DNA of 40,523 nucleotides, taken from NCBI GenBank assembly GCA_015063035.1, contig SUTG01000013.1:1-40523 (forward strand), in the 5' to 3' direction. The position numbers were made by a program, and so were the translations under genes. This DNA comes from Methanobrevibacter olleyae. Lineage in GTDB: Archaea > Methanobacteriota > Methanobacteria > Methanobacteriales > Methanobacteriaceae. Under the pieces are notes generated by a model. It searched no databases, was not told the origin of the DNA, and saw only the letters and a list, made by a program, of their open reading frames with translations. Every line of letters begins with the position of its first letter. Position 1 is the stretch's first letter. Of this stretch, positions 1-7,252 are shown in pieces.

Positions 1-1
1 G

Positions 2-2131
2 TTCTCATTCAACTCAAGGAATCTCCTAATTGATGGAAACTCCATTAAAACAATTGGCCCTGGTGAAACTTACCTTTGCAACAATAGAAGCTGTTTGAAT
101 ATTTTGGTTCAAGGCGTGACAATCTGCCCTGATGGAACCGTTATCTGTCCTGATGGAACCACATATAGCCCTGATGATTATGAGGTATGTGCAGATGGTA
201 CAATAATCTGTCCTGATGGAACAACTATCTGTGCAGACGGCACTACAATATGCGCTGATGGAACTCAAATATGCTCAGACGGAACAATGATTTGCACCGA
301 TGGAACAACTGTCTGTGCTGATGGAACCATTATCTGTGCAGATGGAACACAATATGTTCCTGGAAACTATACTACTTGTGCAGACGGTTCTATAATCTGT
401 CCTGATGGAAAAGTGATTTGTATAGATGGAACCATATATTCTCCGGAAGAATGCGAAAATCTCACAAACGGCGAAATCCGTTGTCCCGATGGCACTGTCC
501 TTTGTCCAGACGGAACTGTTTTATGCACTGATGGATCTACCATCTGTCCTGATGGCAGAACAATTTGTGCTGATGGAACCATTATATGTGCAGATGGATA
601 CAGTATCTGTCCAGATGGGTCTATAATCTGTCCTGATGGAAGCAATATCTCTTCTGTTGATTACACTAATGAAAGCGGTATAATTACCCTTCCAGACAAT
701 ACAACCATTTATGAAAATGGAACTGTTGTTTGTCCTGATGGCACTGTAATCTGTCCAGATGGCACTGGTGGCTTTGGATTATTAGATGGAGTTATTCCAG
801 GAACCCATATGATTTCTGGCCTATTTAGAACTTATGGTGCTTTATTTGTCCATTCATCTAATGTCAATTTCACTAACAACATTGTCAATGTAAGTTCAGC
901 ACTTGGTCCTTTCTATAAGTTAAATGAATCTTGCAATACTATTGCGGGAGTATTCATTCATTATGGAGGTTTCAACAACACCATTTCAGGCAACAACATA
1001 ACTCTTGATTCCAATGATCCAGTCATTTATGCTATCGGTATCATTGGAGCAAGTTCAAACAGCACTGCAGTAGGATCTAAAAACAATTCCTTTATTAACA
1101 ATAATGTTTTTGTCAAAGGTCCTTTCCATGGTGTGGGAATCTATTTGGGATACAAGGCAATCAATTCAACATTTGCAAATAATTTCATCATCAATGCAGT
1201 CAATCCACATGAAGTCGTTAATAGGACTCTTGTTGAAAATGATGAAAACAATCTTGATGGAAACAGCTTTGAAATAATTACTCCACATAATACTGCTATA
1301 ACCGTTTCAAATGCTTCATTCAAATGGAATAATGCAAACAAGAGCATAACCATCACTCTTAAAGACATTAATGGAACTCCAATAGCAAACAAAACTATTA
1401 TTTTCACTTTAGATGGCAAGAATTACACTGGCGTAAGCAATGCAAATGGTGTAGCAACTGTTAAAGTTACCATATCTAAACTTGGAACTTTCGATATTGT
1501 GGCATATTTCAATGGAATTGATAACTTTATTGCATCTACAAATACAGGAAAACTCACTTTAACCAAAGACAGCACAAGCTTGACTTCATCTGGCAAGACT
1601 TATGCAGTAACTGCAAGTTCAAAATCAATTACATTAACCTTGAAAGATGGAAACGGAAATGTAATTGCAAATAAAAAAGTCACAGCAACTGTAAATGGAA
1701 AGACCTACACTGCAACAACCAATTCCAAAGGCGTAGCTACTTTCAAATTGACTTTAAAAGCAGTGAAAACATTTACTGTATCACTTAAATTTGCAGGAGA
1801 CAGCTATTACACTGCAAGCAGCAAGTCCATAAAGGTTAAGGTGACTAAGACCAAAACCAAATTGACTGTACCTAAAAAGACTTATAAGAAAGCCAAAAAG
1901 GTTAAAAAATTAACTGCAACCTTAAAGGACCAATTTGGAAAAGTCATCAAATCCAAAAAGGTCACTTTTACTGTCAACGGCAAGAAATACACTGCAAGAA
2001 CCAATAAAAAAGGTGTAGCTACTGTAAAAGTTAAATTGTCTAAAAAGAAAACCTATAAGGTTACAGTTAAGTTTGCTGGTGACAAGACTTACTATGCAGT
2101 TAAAAAGACAGGTAAAGTTGTAATAAAATAG
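2..2131 (+). CDS. Adhesin-like surface protein with Cys heptad array (5' end outside window)
   Basis: The reading frame is open to the left edge, so the N-terminus and any signal peptide are missing; 709 residues are visible. A first stretch (NSRNLLIDGNSIKTIGPG) looks like parallel beta-helix. At about nt 122-769 it is followed by a heptad array of the form [IVL]C[PAST]DG[TS]x with 23 cysteine-bearing units. After that come beta-helix-like repeats rich in Asn (FTNNIVNV, NNTISGNNITL, FINNNVFV) and, from about nt 1290, three Ig-like (Big_1-type) domains of about 90 residues. The last Ig-like domain is extremely Lys-rich and ends the protein without a membrane anchor. This architecture is known from adhesin-like proteins of Methanobrevibacter, which are secreted and thought to attach to the pseudomurein wall, other microbes or host material. 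The function in adhesion is inferred from the family, not from a specific binding motif. Confidence 0.85.
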   Translation, partial: FSFNSRNLLIDGNSIKTIGPGETYLCNNRSCLNILVQGVTICPDGTVICPDGTTYSPDDYEVCADGTIICPDGTTICADGTTICADGTQICSDGTMICTDGTTVCADGTIICADGTQYVPGNYTTCADGSIICPDGKVICIDGTIYSPEECENLTNGEIRCPDGTVLCPDGTVLCTDGSTICPDGRTICADGTIICADGYSICPDGSIICPDGSNISSVDYTNESGIITLPDNTTIYENGTVVCPDGTVICPDGTGGFGLLDGVIPGTHMISGLFRTYGALFVHSSNVNFTNNIVNVSSALGPFYKLNESCNTIAGVFIHYGGFNNTISGNNITLDSNDPVIYAIGIIGASSNSTAVGSKNNSFINNNVFVKGPFHGVGIYLGYKAINSTFANNFIINAVNPHEVVNRTLVENDENNLDGNSFEIITPHNTAITVSNASFKWNNANKSITITLKDINGTPIANKTIIFTLDGKNYTGVSNANGVATVKVTISKLGTFDIVAYFNGIDNFIASTNTGKLTLTKDSTSLTSSGKTYAVTASSKSITLTLKDGNGNVIANKKVTATVNGKTYTATTNSKGVATFKLTLKAVKTFTVSLKFAGDSYYTASSKSIKVKVTKTKTKLTVPKKTYKKAKKVKKLTATLKDQFGKVIKSKKVTFTVNGKKYTARTNKKGVATVKVKLSKKKTYKVTVKFAGDKTYYAVKKTGKVVIK
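122..769 (+). repeat. In-frame 21-bp repeat coding Cys-x-Asp-Gly heptads
   Basis: About 30 consecutive seven-residue units, 23 of which carry Cys-[Pro/Ala/Ser/Thr/Ile]-Asp-Gly. Units without Cys still keep the length of seven (YSPDDYE, YVPGNYT), except for one six-residue slip between about nt 650 and 735. At DNA level the units are variants of tgtcctgatggaac, so the array probably grew by slippage or unequal recombination and then diverged. Confidence 0.9.
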
Positions 2132-2237
2132 ATTCAAATCATTGGAAAGGCATCTGTCTTTCTAAATGATTTTAATTTTCAATTTCAAATTTTTATTTTA
2201 ATTTATTAAATTTTATTTTATTTTTATGGTGACAAGA

Positions 2238-2978
2238 ATGATAAATATTGGAAATACTTTGATTTTTGCTGATGAGGCTGCCTTTCAGGGATCTAATGGC
2301 TTATTGTCAATGTTTTCAAATACCAATGGCACTGGCCTTCCAATATTGGATAGTTCTCTAACTGCTATCACACAAGCATTACAGATACCTGTAATCATAC
2401 TTTTGATAGCATTTTTAATCTTTGCAGTATATACTTTAGGAAAGCTATTGTCAGAACACTTCTCCCGTAAGAAAGTGCCTGTTAGATTAATCAAAGAAAT
2501 GATTTACTCAATCTATGATGCAGAGTCTGCTGAAGACATCAAGAATGTAGTCAATAGTGCAGACATTCAAAAGTCCCAAAAGAGGATTTTATCTGAACTG
2601 GCTGATTCTGAGCATCTTGGTAAAAAGTCAAGGGAAACATTGGCTCGTAGATTGATAGATAATGAAGAGGATAAGATTGCACAAAACCTCAACAAGACAG
2701 ATATTGTTACTAGAATCGGTCCGACCCTTGGATTGATGGGTACTTTAATCCCTATGGGTCCAGGTCTTGCAGCATTAGGTACAGGTGATGTTACCACACT
2801 TGCAAGTGCAATTACAATTGCATTCAACACAACAGTCATTGGTATTGGTGCTGGTGCTATTGCATACTTTGCATCTAAATTAAGACGCAGATGGTTTGGT
2901 GAATACCTTGCTAACCTGGATGCATTGATGGATGCGATTTTAGACAATATTGACAAGAGAGACGAGAGACTTAAATAG
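2238..2978 (+). CDS. MotA/TolQ/ExbB family proton channel protein
   Basis: 246 residues from the ATG at 2238, chosen because GGTGA at 2228-2232 lies five bases before it; an ATG at 2226 is possible. One hydrophobic segment near residues 45-70 (IPVIILLIAFLIFAVYTL) and two more in the C-terminal half around TRIGPTLGLMGTLIPMGPGL and ASAITIAFNTTVIGIGAGAI match the TolQ/ExbB/MotA fold with its conserved Gly/Pro and Thr-rich channel helices. Such proteins form pentameric cytoplasmic-membrane motors energised by ion flow. The next gene is a plausible ExbD-like partner and the gene before it a surface adhesin. A role in energising surface or transport functions is inferred from family and context only. 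Confidence 0.85.
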   Translation: MINIGNTLIFADEAAFQGSNGLLSMFSNTNGTGLPILDSSLTAITQALQIPVIILLIAFLIFAVYTLGKLLSEHFSRKKVPVRLIKEMIYSIYDAESAEDIKNVVNSADIQKSQKRILSELADSEHLGKKSRETLARRLIDNEEDKIAQNLNKTDIVTRIGPTLGLMGTLIPMGPGLAALGTGDVTTLASAITIAFNTTVIGIGAGAIAYFASKLRRRWFGEYLANLDALMDAILDNIDKRDERLK

Positions 2979-3010
2979 TCACTGAAGTGATTAATGATTA
3001 TACAATATAA

Positions 3011-3048
3011 TTTTCAAAACATTAATTTTAATTAATTGGTTTTGAAAA
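3011..3048. terminator. Long hairpin between the ExbB-like and DUF2149 genes
   Basis: Outer arms TTTTCAAAAC and GTTTTGAAAA pair perfectly and the inner arms ATTAATT/AATTAAT extend the stem, with a two-base bulge. It starts 32 bases after the ExbB-like stop. It could end that transcript or separate the two genes, but there is no clean T-run after it. Confidence 0.5.
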
Positions 3049-3058
3049 ATAAGCTCAG

Positions 3059-3074
3059 ATATTGTATACAATAT
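3059..3074. promoter_or_regulatory. 16-bp perfect palindrome upstream of the DUF2149 gene
   Basis: ATATTGTATACAATAT is a perfect palindrome, 86 bases before the start at 3161, and runs into a TATA-like TATATTTAAA. A half copy (ATACAATAT) occurs at about 3000-3008. It is a candidate operator; no regulator is identified. Confidence 0.4.
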
Positions 3075-3160
3075 ATTTAAAAAATTTTACAATAGATTAG
3101 AATTCATATGATTCAAGATTTGAAAATTTAATAAGGATTTCATATATTTTGGTGATTATT

Positions 3161-3511
3161 ATGGCTCGTCGTCGAGGAAAGGGACGTTTTGACAGTGAGG
3201 AAGAAGACCCTATGGCAGGAACAGCCAACCTTGTGGATGCAATGTTGGTTATAGCTGTAGGTTTGCTTGTATTCCTAGTGCTTGCTTGGAATATGCAAAG
3301 CGTTTTATTCAATGACCAATTGACCCAAGAACAAAAGGAAAAGGTCATGGAAGCCATGAATCAGGAAGTGACTGAGGTTCAGGAGGGTCAGGTATTGAAT
3401 GAAACTCCAGATACAAGCAATCAATCTGGACAAGGCTATACCGAGATGGGTAAGGTCTATAAGGATCCATCTACGGGTAAGCTGATCATGGTTCAGAATA
3501 AGACTAATTGA
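3161..3511 (+). CDS. DUF2149 family, ExbD-like membrane protein
   Basis: 116 residues from the ATG at 3161, which has GGTGAT four bases upstream; the longer TTG start at 3149 would swallow that site. A basic N-terminus (MARRRGKGR) is followed by one membrane helix, NLVDAMLVIAVGLLVFLVLA. The Asp at its start resembles the proton-conducting Asp of ExbD/TolR (IDVML-type). The C-terminal part is hydrophilic and would lie outside the membrane. Its position just after an ExbB-like gene supports a two-component membrane motor. The intergenic hairpin and palindrome suggest it may be transcribed separately. Confidence 0.8.
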   Translation: MARRRGKGRFDSEEEDPMAGTANLVDAMLVIAVGLLVFLVLAWNMQSVLFNDQLTQEQKEKVMEAMNQEVTEVQEGQVLNETPDTSNQSGQGYTEMGKVYKDPSTGKLIMVQNKTN

Positions 3512-3625
3512 TCTTTCTTCTTTTTTTATTTTTATTTTTTATTTTTTTAATTCTTATTTTAACTTTTTTTAATATTTTTACTATTTTTAAATTTTAATTA
3601 TTTATACTAGAAAATATAAATTATT

Positions 3626-3921
3626 GGTAATGGTAAGCCGAAGACAGCTGCTGGTTTTATAACTAGGGAAACTCCGCACATCATATAGACTGTAAAGTTG
3701 AAAGACTTATGCTGAGAAGTATGACTCTGGAGCAGAAACGACACGGCCTTTGATGGATGACAATGATGCTTGACTGATGGACATTAAAGGAATCGGTGAA
3801 ACGGCCAATCTACAGGATGCAAGAACAAATATGCTGATGACCTCTAAGGGAAGCAGAGTAGTTCGCTAAGATGAATGCTGTATAAAACAGAATGTGGGTT
3901 ACTCTCGGCATACCATTACAA
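3626..3921 (+). ncRNA. rnpB: RNase P RNA, archaeal type
   Basis: The ribozyme subunit of RNase P, which trims tRNA 5' ends. Helix P1 is clear: GGTAATGGTA followed by GCCGA at the 5' end pairs with TCGGC and TACCATTAC at the 3' end. Conserved blocks are the P4 5' strand with GGGAAACTCCGC, an internal GCAGAAACGACAC, and near the 3' end ACAGAATGTGGGTTAC. The length of about 296 nt suits archaeal type A RNA. A TATA-like TTTATACTAG at 3601-3610 sits about 25 bases before the proposed 5' end, which agrees with direct initiation there. Confidence 0.95.
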
Positions 3922-4019
3922 GTCTTGGATTTAGTCCATAGAACCTTGATCAAAATAGTTTAAATGCTAATTGGAATTCCATTTCTTTTTTTAATATCTC
4001 TTTTAATACTCTCTTTTTT

Positions 4020-4721
4020 TTACTTAGTTTCATAAGTTTCAAGAGGTTTTAAAATTAATGTTTTGCAGTTTGGGTTTTCATTTTTAACCAATTGCATAAA
4101 GTAATTTCCGTCCTGTTTAATTGAAGGAAATGTATTGTAATGCATAGGAATCACTATTTTTGGATTAATCCATTTTGCAGCTATTGAAGCTTCTTTTGGG
4201 TCCATTGTAAATAGGTTTCCTATTGGCAGCAATGCAATATCAGGTTTATATATTTCCCCAACTACAAATTTTAAATCAGAGAATAATCCAGTGTCCCCTG
4301 CATGAAAAATCTTAATGTCATTTTTGAAGTCAAATAGGAAACTTCCAGGATTTCCAGCATATTTAATATCCCCTTCAAAGTCGTAAGAGGATGTATGCCT
4401 TGCATCAAGCATTCTAATGCTCATATGATCTGTGGAAATTTCGCTGCCATAATTAATTCCTAATGAGCGAATTCCACTTTTTTGCAAATATTGGGATATT
4501 TCATAATTTGAGATAACCAATGCGTTTGTGTTTCTAGCTATTTCAATTGCATCCCCGAAATGGTCTCCATGTGCATGTGTAATGCATATGATGTCCGGAT
4601 TCAATTCATTAATTGAAATCGGGCAGCTTGGATTTCCTTGAATGAATGGGTCGACTAAAATGTTCAGCCCATCATTTCTTATCAATTCAAATGCAGAATG
4701 CCCTAACCATTTTAATTTCAT
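4020..4721 (-). CDS. UPF0173 family metal-dependent hydrolase (MBL fold)
   Basis: 233 residues beginning MKLKWLGHSAF, the typical start of UPF0173 proteins. The metallo-beta-lactamase metal site is visible as THAHGDHFGD (about residues 49-58), followed by GDTGLFSDL and the late MHYNTFP histidine. The physiological substrate of this family is not established. It is the second gene after the FrnE-like gene, with a 21-base gap, so the two probably share a transcript that starts in the divergent promoter near 5500. That links it to the redox island by position only. Confidence 0.9.
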   Translation of the reverse strand: MKLKWLGHSAFELIRNDGLNILVDPFIQGNPSCPISINELNPDIICITHAHGDHFGDAIEIARNTNALVISNYEISQYLQKSGIRSLGINYGSEISTDHMSIRMLDARHTSSYDFEGDIKYAGNPGSFLFDFKNDIKIFHAGDTGLFSDLKFVVGEIYKPDIALLPIGNLFTMDPKEASIAAKWINPKIVIPMHYNTFPSIKQDGNYFMQLVKNENPNCKTLILKPLETYETK

Positions 4722-4742
4722 TCAATTCACCTTATTTTTATC

Positions 4743-5471
4743 TTAAATCCTGCAAACTCCATCTTTACAGCTATCAACATCTTTATTTCCATCTTTTTTC
4801 TTTTCATTTTCTTTAATTGCATTTTCTTTATTTTCATCACTTATCTGTTTCAAAACTGTTTTAAAATCTTCATAGGATAATGCACCAGGGATAGAATACT
4901 TTTCATCTAATAAATAGAATGGTACTGCATGTATGCCGCCCATCAATGCTATTTCTTCATCTTTTTCAACTTCCTTATTATAAAGGTCTGTGTTTAAGAC
5001 TTCTTCACTTTCCTCTCTATTTAATCCTATTTCATCGCAGATGTTTAATAGCACATCTTTATCAGCTAATTTCAAATTTTTAGTAAAATATGCATCAAAT
5101 AATGAATTGCCTAATTTTTCAACAAGTTTTGCGTCTCCTTTGCTTTGTGCAAATTTCATCAACCTATGTGCATCACGAGTATTTGTATATAATGTGCTTG
5201 AATATTTAAAGTCTATTCCTTCTTCAATGCCTAATCTGGAAATATTGCTCACTTCTTTTTCCGCATCATTTAATGATAATCCATATTTAACTGCAAATCT
5301 TTCAACAGTTGTGGATTCAACATCTTTAGGCGCGTTTTGGTCTAATTCAAAAGCACGAGTATCAAATTCCACTTCATTTTCTAATCCTAAATCCTTAATG
5401 GTTTTTTTTAATCTTGTATTCCCAATGTAACAGTATGGACAAGCGAAATCGCTCCAGTATGTGATTTTCAT
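4743..5471 (-). CDS. DsbA-family FrnE-like thiol oxidoreductase
   Basis: 242 residues with a thioredoxin/DsbA fold. The active-site CPYC lies at residues 11-14 (WSDFACPYCYIG), and the cis-Pro region reads GGIHAVPFYL. No signal peptide, so it is cytoplasmic like FrnE. The C-terminus ends in CKDGVC (residues 235-240), a C-x4-C pair; a C-x2-C plus C-terminal C-x4-C arrangement has been described for Deinococcus FrnE, which acts in oxidative stress tolerance. GAGGCGAT about five bases upstream is the ribosome binding site. It is divergent from an HxlR regulator and followed by a UPF0173 gene. Confidence 0.88.
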   Translation of the reverse strand: MKITYWSDFACPYCYIGNTRLKKTIKDLGLENEVEFDTRAFELDQNAPKDVESTTVERFAVKYGLSLNDAEKEVSNISRLGIEEGIDFKYSSTLYTNTRDAHRLMKFAQSKGDAKLVEKLGNSLFDAYFTKNLKLADKDVLLNICDEIGLNREESEEVLNTDLYNKEVEKDEEIALMGGIHAVPFYLLDEKYSIPGALSYEDFKTVLKQISDENKENAIKENEKKKDGNKDVDSCKDGVCRI

Positions 5472-5532
5472 TTTATCGCCTCTTGAAAAATTATATAAAT
5501 GTATATATACAATATTTAATTAATAAACGAAT

Positions 5533-5552
5533 TAGTAATTTTAAAATTACTA
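5533..5552. promoter_or_regulatory. 20-bp perfect palindrome, predicted HxlR operator (site A)
   Basis: TAGTAATTTTAAAATTACTA is a perfect palindrome with the core GTAA-N8-TTAC, in the 123-base space between the frnE-like gene and hxlR. The same core stands in front of both downstream flavoprotein genes (sites at 6100 and 7200). Autoregulation of hxlR and control of the frnE-like operon are inferred. Confidence 0.65.
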
Positions 5553-5594
5553 TTTTAAAAATACTCATTGAAAATTAAATTTTGTTTTGATAAT

Positions 5595-5975
5595 ATGATT
5601 GAAAATAATATTTGCCCTATTGGATCTACTTTGGATTTTTTTAATAGAAAATGGATTTTTTGTATTTTATCTAATATTTTTAGAGGCATGAAACATTTTT
5701 CTGAATTTAAAAAAGCTAATCCTACAATCAGTAATCATATATTGGCCGAAACCTTAAAATATATGGAAGAAAACGATTTGATTATAAAAACAGTTATTGA
5801 TGATGGCCCTAAATTAAAAACAGAATATTCATTAACTGAAAAGGGCAAAAAAACCAATAGGATACTATATGAAATTACTTCTTATTATTTCAATGAATTG
5901 AATCTTGTTGGATATGATGATTCTCAAATTGAAAGCATTTTAAAAGAGTATAAAAACGCTTTTGAACTTGAATAG
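5595..5975 (+). CDS. HxlR-family winged-helix transcriptional regulator
   Basis: 126 residues from the ATG at 5595; a TTG at 5568 would add nine residues, and neither has a clear ribosome binding site. The N-terminus IENNICPIGSTLDFFNRKW is the hallmark of the HxlR/DUF24 family and is followed by a winged helix (FSEFKKANPTISNHILAETL, then LKTEYSLTEKGK). With the ATG start, the Cys before Pro is residue 7, about where YodB-type repressors of this family carry their redox-sensing Cys. Position and shared palindromes suggest it controls the divergent frnE-like operon, itself and the two following flavin oxidoreductases. Confidence 0.9.
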   Translation: MIENNICPIGSTLDFFNRKWIFCILSNIFRGMKHFSEFKKANPTISNHILAETLKYMEENDLIIKTVIDDGPKLKTEYSLTEKGKKTNRILYEITSYYFNELNLVGYDDSQIESILKEYKNAFELE

Positions 5976-6041
5976 TTGTCTTTTTAATTCTTTTTTCATT
6001 TATATTCCCAATTATCCATATATCAAGATTTCATCCTTATA

Positions 6042-6057
6042 ATAATTCTATAATTGT
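6042..6057. promoter_or_regulatory. Degenerate copy of the GTAA-N8-TTAC palindrome (site B)
   Basis: ATAATTCTATAATTGT matches the perfect site at 6100 in 13 of 16 positions and is, like it, followed by a run such as TTTTCTTTTTATA. It may be a decayed promoter/operator duplicate or a weak second site. Confidence 0.35.
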
Positions 6058-6099
6058 TGTTTTCTTTTTATATTTTTTTAAATAATCTGTTTTTTTATA

Positions 6100-6115
6100 G
6101 TAATTCTATAATTAC
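6100..6115. promoter_or_regulatory. GTAA-N8-TTAC operator of the first flavin oxidoreductase (site C)
   Basis: GTAATTCTATAATTAC has six-base arms and a four-base centre. A TATA box (CTTTTTATA, about 6121-6129) follows, and the ATG at 6153 is 37 bases after the palindrome. The distance from TATA box to ATG is about 25 bases, so the mRNA may be leaderless. Confidence 0.65.
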
Positions 6116-6152
6116 TGCTCTCTTTTTATATTCTTTTCAATAAACTAATTTT

Positions 6153-7139
6153 ATGAAAGACATATTTGATAATTGTAGATTGGGAGACTTGGAACTTAAC
6201 AGTCGAGTTATAAGGACAGGTCTTTGGCAAACCCAGACAATGGGTGAACTTTATGAAAAATATGAAAATATTGCTAAAAGTGGTGTCGGATTGATTATCA
6301 CTGAATTAATATCATTATACCCTAAGGATAAATTTTCAGAGTATTCAATTAAAAGTGGTCGTCCTTCTTTTATGATTGATGCTAAAAGACTAGCAGAGAT
6401 TAGCCATAGTCATGATGTTCCTATTTTAGGCCAGATTGAGTTCATAAAATATGATAGGGGTATCGATTTGGATATTGGTGTTAATGATTTGACTTTGGAA
6501 GATATTCGTCAGATTCAGCAAGACATAATCATAGCAAGTCAAAAGCTTAAGTTGGCAGGTTTTGATGGGATTCAATTGGCATTAGGTAATAACTTCTTCT
6601 TGTCTAAATTCATTAATCCATATTTTAATCAAAGGTCAGATGATTATGGGGGCAATACATTTAATCGTATGAGACTTGTATTGGAATTGATTAAAGTCAT
6701 GAAAAATAACTTAAGTTTTCATATAAGCTGTAAAGTAAATGCTTTTGATGGAAGGAAAGGTGGAATTGATGCAAAAGAGAGCATTGAAATTTGTAAACTT
6801 CTTGAAAAGGTTGGAGTGGATAGCATTCAAGTGACAAAGCCTTTATCTCCATTGTATTTCACAAAAGATGTTTCAGATGAAGATGAATTGATTGAATTTA
6901 GTCAAAATTTGATTGAGAGCACTAATGTTCCGGTTATTTTAGGTGGAGGATTCAATAGCATGGAACATATGAATGAAACATTAAATAAGACAGATATTGA
7001 TTTTCTATCTATGTATAGGCCTTTTGTTGCTGAAGAAGACTTCTTAGAAAAATGGAAAATGGACGGTGAAGGCACATCAAGATGTAAAATGTGCAATAAC
7101 TGTTATAGAACAAAAACAAGTACCTGTTACCATTATTGA
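6153..7139 (+). CDS. NADH:flavin oxidoreductase / old yellow enzyme-like FMN protein, copy 1
   Basis: 328 residues, only the FMN-binding TIM barrel of the OYE/2,4-dienoyl-CoA reductase family, without the C-terminal FAD/NAD half. The typical NQRSDDYGGNTFNRMR segment follows the barrel's active-site strand. The place of the usual HGAHGYLL motif reads LALGNNFFL, so the substrate-activating His is absent. The C-terminus carries C-x2-C-x2-C-x7-C (CKMCNNC...C), similar but not identical to the Fe-S ligands of FadH-type enzymes. No ribosome binding site. Substrate unknown; reduction of enones, quinones or similar electrophiles is suggested by family and by the HxlR-type operator. Confidence 0.85.
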   Translation: MKDIFDNCRLGDLELNSRVIRTGLWQTQTMGELYEKYENIAKSGVGLIITELISLYPKDKFSEYSIKSGRPSFMIDAKRLAEISHSHDVPILGQIEFIKYDRGIDLDIGVNDLTLEDIRQIQQDIIIASQKLKLAGFDGIQLALGNNFFLSKFINPYFNQRSDDYGGNTFNRMRLVLELIKVMKNNLSFHISCKVNAFDGRKGGIDAKESIEICKLLEKVGVDSIQVTKPLSPLYFTKDVSDEDELIEFSQNLIESTNVPVILGGGFNSMEHMNETLNKTDIDFLSMYRPFVAEEDFLEKWKMDGEGTSRCKMCNNCYRTKTSTCYHY

Positions 7140-7199
7140 TTTTTTTAAAATAGGTGGATGGCTATTAAATTCTTGTCCCTTTTTAGAAATTATATTATG

Positions 7200-7215
7200 G
7201 TAATTGTTGAGTTAC
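7200..7215. promoter_or_regulatory. GTAA-N8-TTAC operator of the second flavin oxidoreductase (site D)
   Basis: GTAATTGTTGAGTTAC keeps the outer GTAA and TTAC and the total length of 16. A TATA box CTTTTTTATA follows, and the ATG at 7253 is again exactly 37 bases after the site. The promoter block was apparently duplicated together with the gene. Confidence 0.6.
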
Positions 7216-7252
7216 TCTCCCTTTTTTATAGTATTTAAAATAAACTAAATGC

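Noticed and set aside
26-645. Long open frames on the minus strand opposite the Cys heptad repeat
   Set aside because: They arise because the repeat avoids stops in several frames. They have no start signals, and the plus-strand product is a coherent adhesin.
3972-3981. TGGAATTCCA palindrome after rnpB as terminator
   Set aside because: A ten-base palindrome has no room for a loop of normal size. The T-run after it may end transcription by itself, but the hairpin is not supported.
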